The notes beneath the pieces were generated by a model that was not told the origin of the DNA, made no database searches, and saw nothing but the letters and a program-made list of their open reading frames with translations. Below, piece by piece: positions 6,695-7,942 of a DNA stretch of 7,942 bases. Position 1 is the stretch's first letter, and the number at the start of each line of letters is the position of its first letter. The stretch comes from an uncultured Clostridia bacterium (lineage in GTDB: Bacteria > Bacillota > Clostridia > Oscillospirales > Acutalibacteraceae), in assembly GCA_937912045.1 (NCBI GenBank), contig CALDPI010000197.1, positions 1 to 7,942 on the forward strand, given 5' to 3'. The position numbers and the translations under genes were made by a program.

Positions 6695-7243
6695 TTATAA
6701 AATACTCTGCCACATCTTCGGGTCAGGGTTGGGAATAACAGAAGAGTCAAGGAACATACCGTTTTCACCGGCTTCGTTTGCGGCACGCTCAATAGCGGCG
6801 GTAACAGCGGCAACCTCGCCCGTTAAGAGCAGATAGGATTTTCCGCACATACCGCGTGCCAGACGCAGCTCAATAAGGTCAACGTAGGCGGTTTTAGCGG
6901 CAACGTCGGCAGCAACAATAGCGGCCGAGGAGGAATATGTTTCCATAACGCCAAGTGCGTGGGGATTGTCAATCACAGCGGTGCCGTAAATCGCATCGAA
7001 AATGGTGGGATGCGGATTGCCGAGCACAAAGCTGTCAATCAGCATATCGGGGTAATGTGCCTTTGCGGCGTCAACCGCAGCACGAACGGAGCTCAAAAGT
7101 CCGCTGATAAGCACAAGATATTTTCCGGGGCAAACCGTCTTTGCTTCGATAATTTCAACCTCTGCAGTTTTGAGCATCAAATCTGCGGCAGTCATACCGG
7201 AAGAAACGGTCTTGTATTCAACCATTGCCAAGGCCTTATTCAT
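6695..7243 (-). CDS. pduT: PduT-like tandem-BMC shell protein with Fe-S pore
   Basis: The 182 residues hold two BMC domains in tandem (about 4-75 and 96-165), so it should form a pseudohexameric trimer in the shell. The length and the TVCPGKYLVL segment match PduT. Cys38 (codon 7130-7132) is at the position that, in PduT, supplies one ligand from each of three subunits to a [4Fe-4S] cluster in the central pore. The second domain shows AHALGV-type ALGVMETYSSSAAIVAADVAAK and GMCGKSYLLLTGEV, and the C-terminus SSVIPNPDPKMW mirrors PduT. The ATG at 7241-7243 overlaps the end of the PduS-like gene by 8 bp, with GGAGTG upstream. The cluster pore is thought to carry electrons across the shell. Assignment to PduT over other BMC-T proteins is strong because of Cys38. 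Confidence 0.94.
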   Translation of the reverse strand: MNKALAMVEYKTVSSGMTAADLMLKTAEVEIIEAKTVCPGKYLVLISGLLSSVRAAVDAAKAHYPDMLIDSFVLGNPHPTIFDAIYGTAVIDNPHALGVMETYSSSAAIVAADVAAKTAYVDLIELRLARGMCGKSYLLLTGEVAAVTAAIERAANEAGENGMFLDSSVIPNPDPKMWQSIL

Positions 7244-7868
7244 CGGTCTTCACTCCAATCTTAATAAATTTATCATTAACGGCGGTTACCGTTCCGTTCA
7301 CCGATGCGTGAATGTTAACGCTGAGTCCCTCAGCGGCAACCGCAATTACGTCACCGCATTTAACCTCTGTCCCCGGGAAGACGGTTGCCCTCGCGGGTGC
7401 ACCAATGTGCTGTGAAAGCATAACCGTAACGGTTTTGGGCTTTAGCACGTCGGGTAGCATAGGTGCGGTTTTGTTGTATTTTTCAACACCGATTCTCGCA
7501 GCAAGACGCTTCATCGGGACCTTGCGATAGCTTCTCGCGGGGGAGATGGGTCGGTCTTCAGGAGGCATCGGCTTTAGGCCGTTCTTGCGCATATCTGCCT
7601 TGACGGCTGCAAGCAAGGTGCGCGGGGAGAGACCCTGTCCGCAGGAATACATCTCGCAAAGGCCGCAGCTGCAGCAATATGCCGCATCGAGATAGGGTGT
7701 TTCCTGCATTGTGTTTGAAGCGTTGCGCATAAACAGTGCAGGGTCAATCGGATGGCCTAAAAGATTTCTGGGGCAGAGGTCGGTGCAGTAGGTACACTGG
7801 CAGCACGCCGCCATAGTTCTTTTAATGTCAATCGATACGTTTACCTGTTTTTTCGTCTTTGTAGCCAT
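7236..7868 (-). CDS. pduS: PduS-like Fe-S / RnfC-type electron-transfer protein, C-terminal part
   Basis: Numbered from ATG 7866-7868, the 210 residues contain two cluster motifs: C22-x2-C25-x2-C28-x3-C32-P and C65-x2-C68-x2-C71-x4-C76. The segments CTDLCPRNLLGHP and CSCGLCEMYSCGQGLSPRTLL are typical of PduS. Residues 145-210 (KPKTVTVMLSQHIGAPA and on) form the C-terminal barrel-sandwich domain. Full PduS is about 450 residues; the N-terminal flavin/NADH-binding RnfC-like and SLBB parts are missing. The frame stays open to the right edge, with a possible GTG at 7937, but residues before the ATG look unlike protein, and the ATG has no Shine-Dalgarno. The overlapping frame described next looks real instead. 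So it is either a separate short Fe-S protein, a frameshifted pduS, or pduS joined wrongly. Its role would be passing electrons between NADH and the PduT pore. Confidence 0.85.
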   Translation of the reverse strand: MATKTKKQVNVSIDIKRTMAACCQCTYCTDLCPRNLLGHPIDPALFMRNASNTMQETPYLDAAYCCSCGLCEMYSCGQGLSPRTLLAAVKADMRKNGLKPMPPEDRPISPARSYRKVPMKRLAARIGVEKYNKTAPMLPDVLKPKTVTVMLSQHIGAPARATVFPGTEVKCGDVIAVAAEGLSVNIHASVNGTVTAVNDKFIKIGVKTDE

Positions 7869-7941
7869 ACAGTTTGGTGATGATTTCTTCTTCCAGTTCG
7901 TATTTATCTTCCGGATCAACAATACCGTATTTGTCACGGCC
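7828..7941 (-). CDS. C-terminal or chimeric fragment of an unidentified protein (AlkP-like?)
   Basis: In the frame shifted from pduS, the minus strand reads 37 residues to a TGA at 7828-7830, starting GRDKYGIVDPEDKYELEEEI and ending ITKLYGYKDEKTGKRID. Composition and pattern are protein-like, unlike the pduS frame over the same bases. The GIVDP...YELEEEII...DEKTGKR pattern reminds me of the interior of predicted type I phosphodiesterase/AlkP-superfamily hydrolases, where the chain normally continues well past this point. This is recall of pattern, not a search. It overlaps the PduS-like ATG by about 40 bp. It may be the true end of an upstream gene, or foreign sequence joined here by assembly error. 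Confidence 0.35.
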   Translation of the reverse strand, partial: GRDKYGIVDPEDKYELEEEIITKLYGYKDEKTGKRID

Positions 7942-7942
7942 T

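Noticed and set aside
7869..7942. pduS N-terminal extension from GTG 7937 (TNTVLLIRKINTNWKKKSS)
   Set aside because: It does not resemble PduS upstream sequence, and another frame over the same bases looks far more protein-like; kept only as an open question.

Overview
The window looks like chromosomal DNA of a low-to-moderate GC Firmicute, most likely an anaerobic gut-type Clostridia (Oscillospirales-like). This inference rests on a DUF1846 protein, an ABC-F ATPase with a C-terminal coiled coil, DeoR- and LacI-type regulators, AGGAG-type ribosome binding sites, and a bacterial microcompartment (BMC) operon of the propanediol/aldehyde type. No rRNA, tRNA or CRISPR array is visible. Both ends cut through genes, so it may be a whole short contig.

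Layout. Bases 2-976 (+) hold the C-terminal two thirds of a DUF1846/UPF0371 protein. Bases 977-1280 are the gap between two convergent genes. It is almost filled by a 279-bp element (986-1264) with perfect 20-bp inverted termini; both interior halves also fold back on themselves, and one hairpin tip is a bidirectional intrinsic terminator. On the minus strand, reading right to left, 3683-1281 carries a short LacI-type DNA-binding protein followed 3 nt later by an ABC-F ATPase, under a near-consensus sigma-A promoter (3703-3731).

Bases 7868-3790 (-) are the distal end of a BMC operon: PduS-like Fe-S protein, PduT-like Fe-S shell protein (8-bp overlap), DeoR-family regulator, CoA-acylating aldehyde dehydrogenase and PduL phosphotransacylase. 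It closes with an intrinsic terminator at 3754-3783. The dehydrogenase converts an aldehyde made inside the compartment to acyl-CoA and NADH. PduL converts acyl-CoA to acyl-phosphate and recycles CoA. PduS and PduT together are the expected route for moving electrons across the shell. Both enzymes begin with similar amphipathic helices of the kind that target cargo into BMCs. The signature enzyme that makes the aldehyde, the hexameric shell proteins and the alcohol dehydrogenase are not here; they should lie beyond the right edge.

Most worth checking: the structured inverted-repeat element at 986-1264; the last ~115 bases, where a convincing reading frame unrelated to PduS runs into the pduS frame (possible frameshift or chimeric contig end); and the half-length LacI-like protein with an acidic linker and DDIWLF tail.
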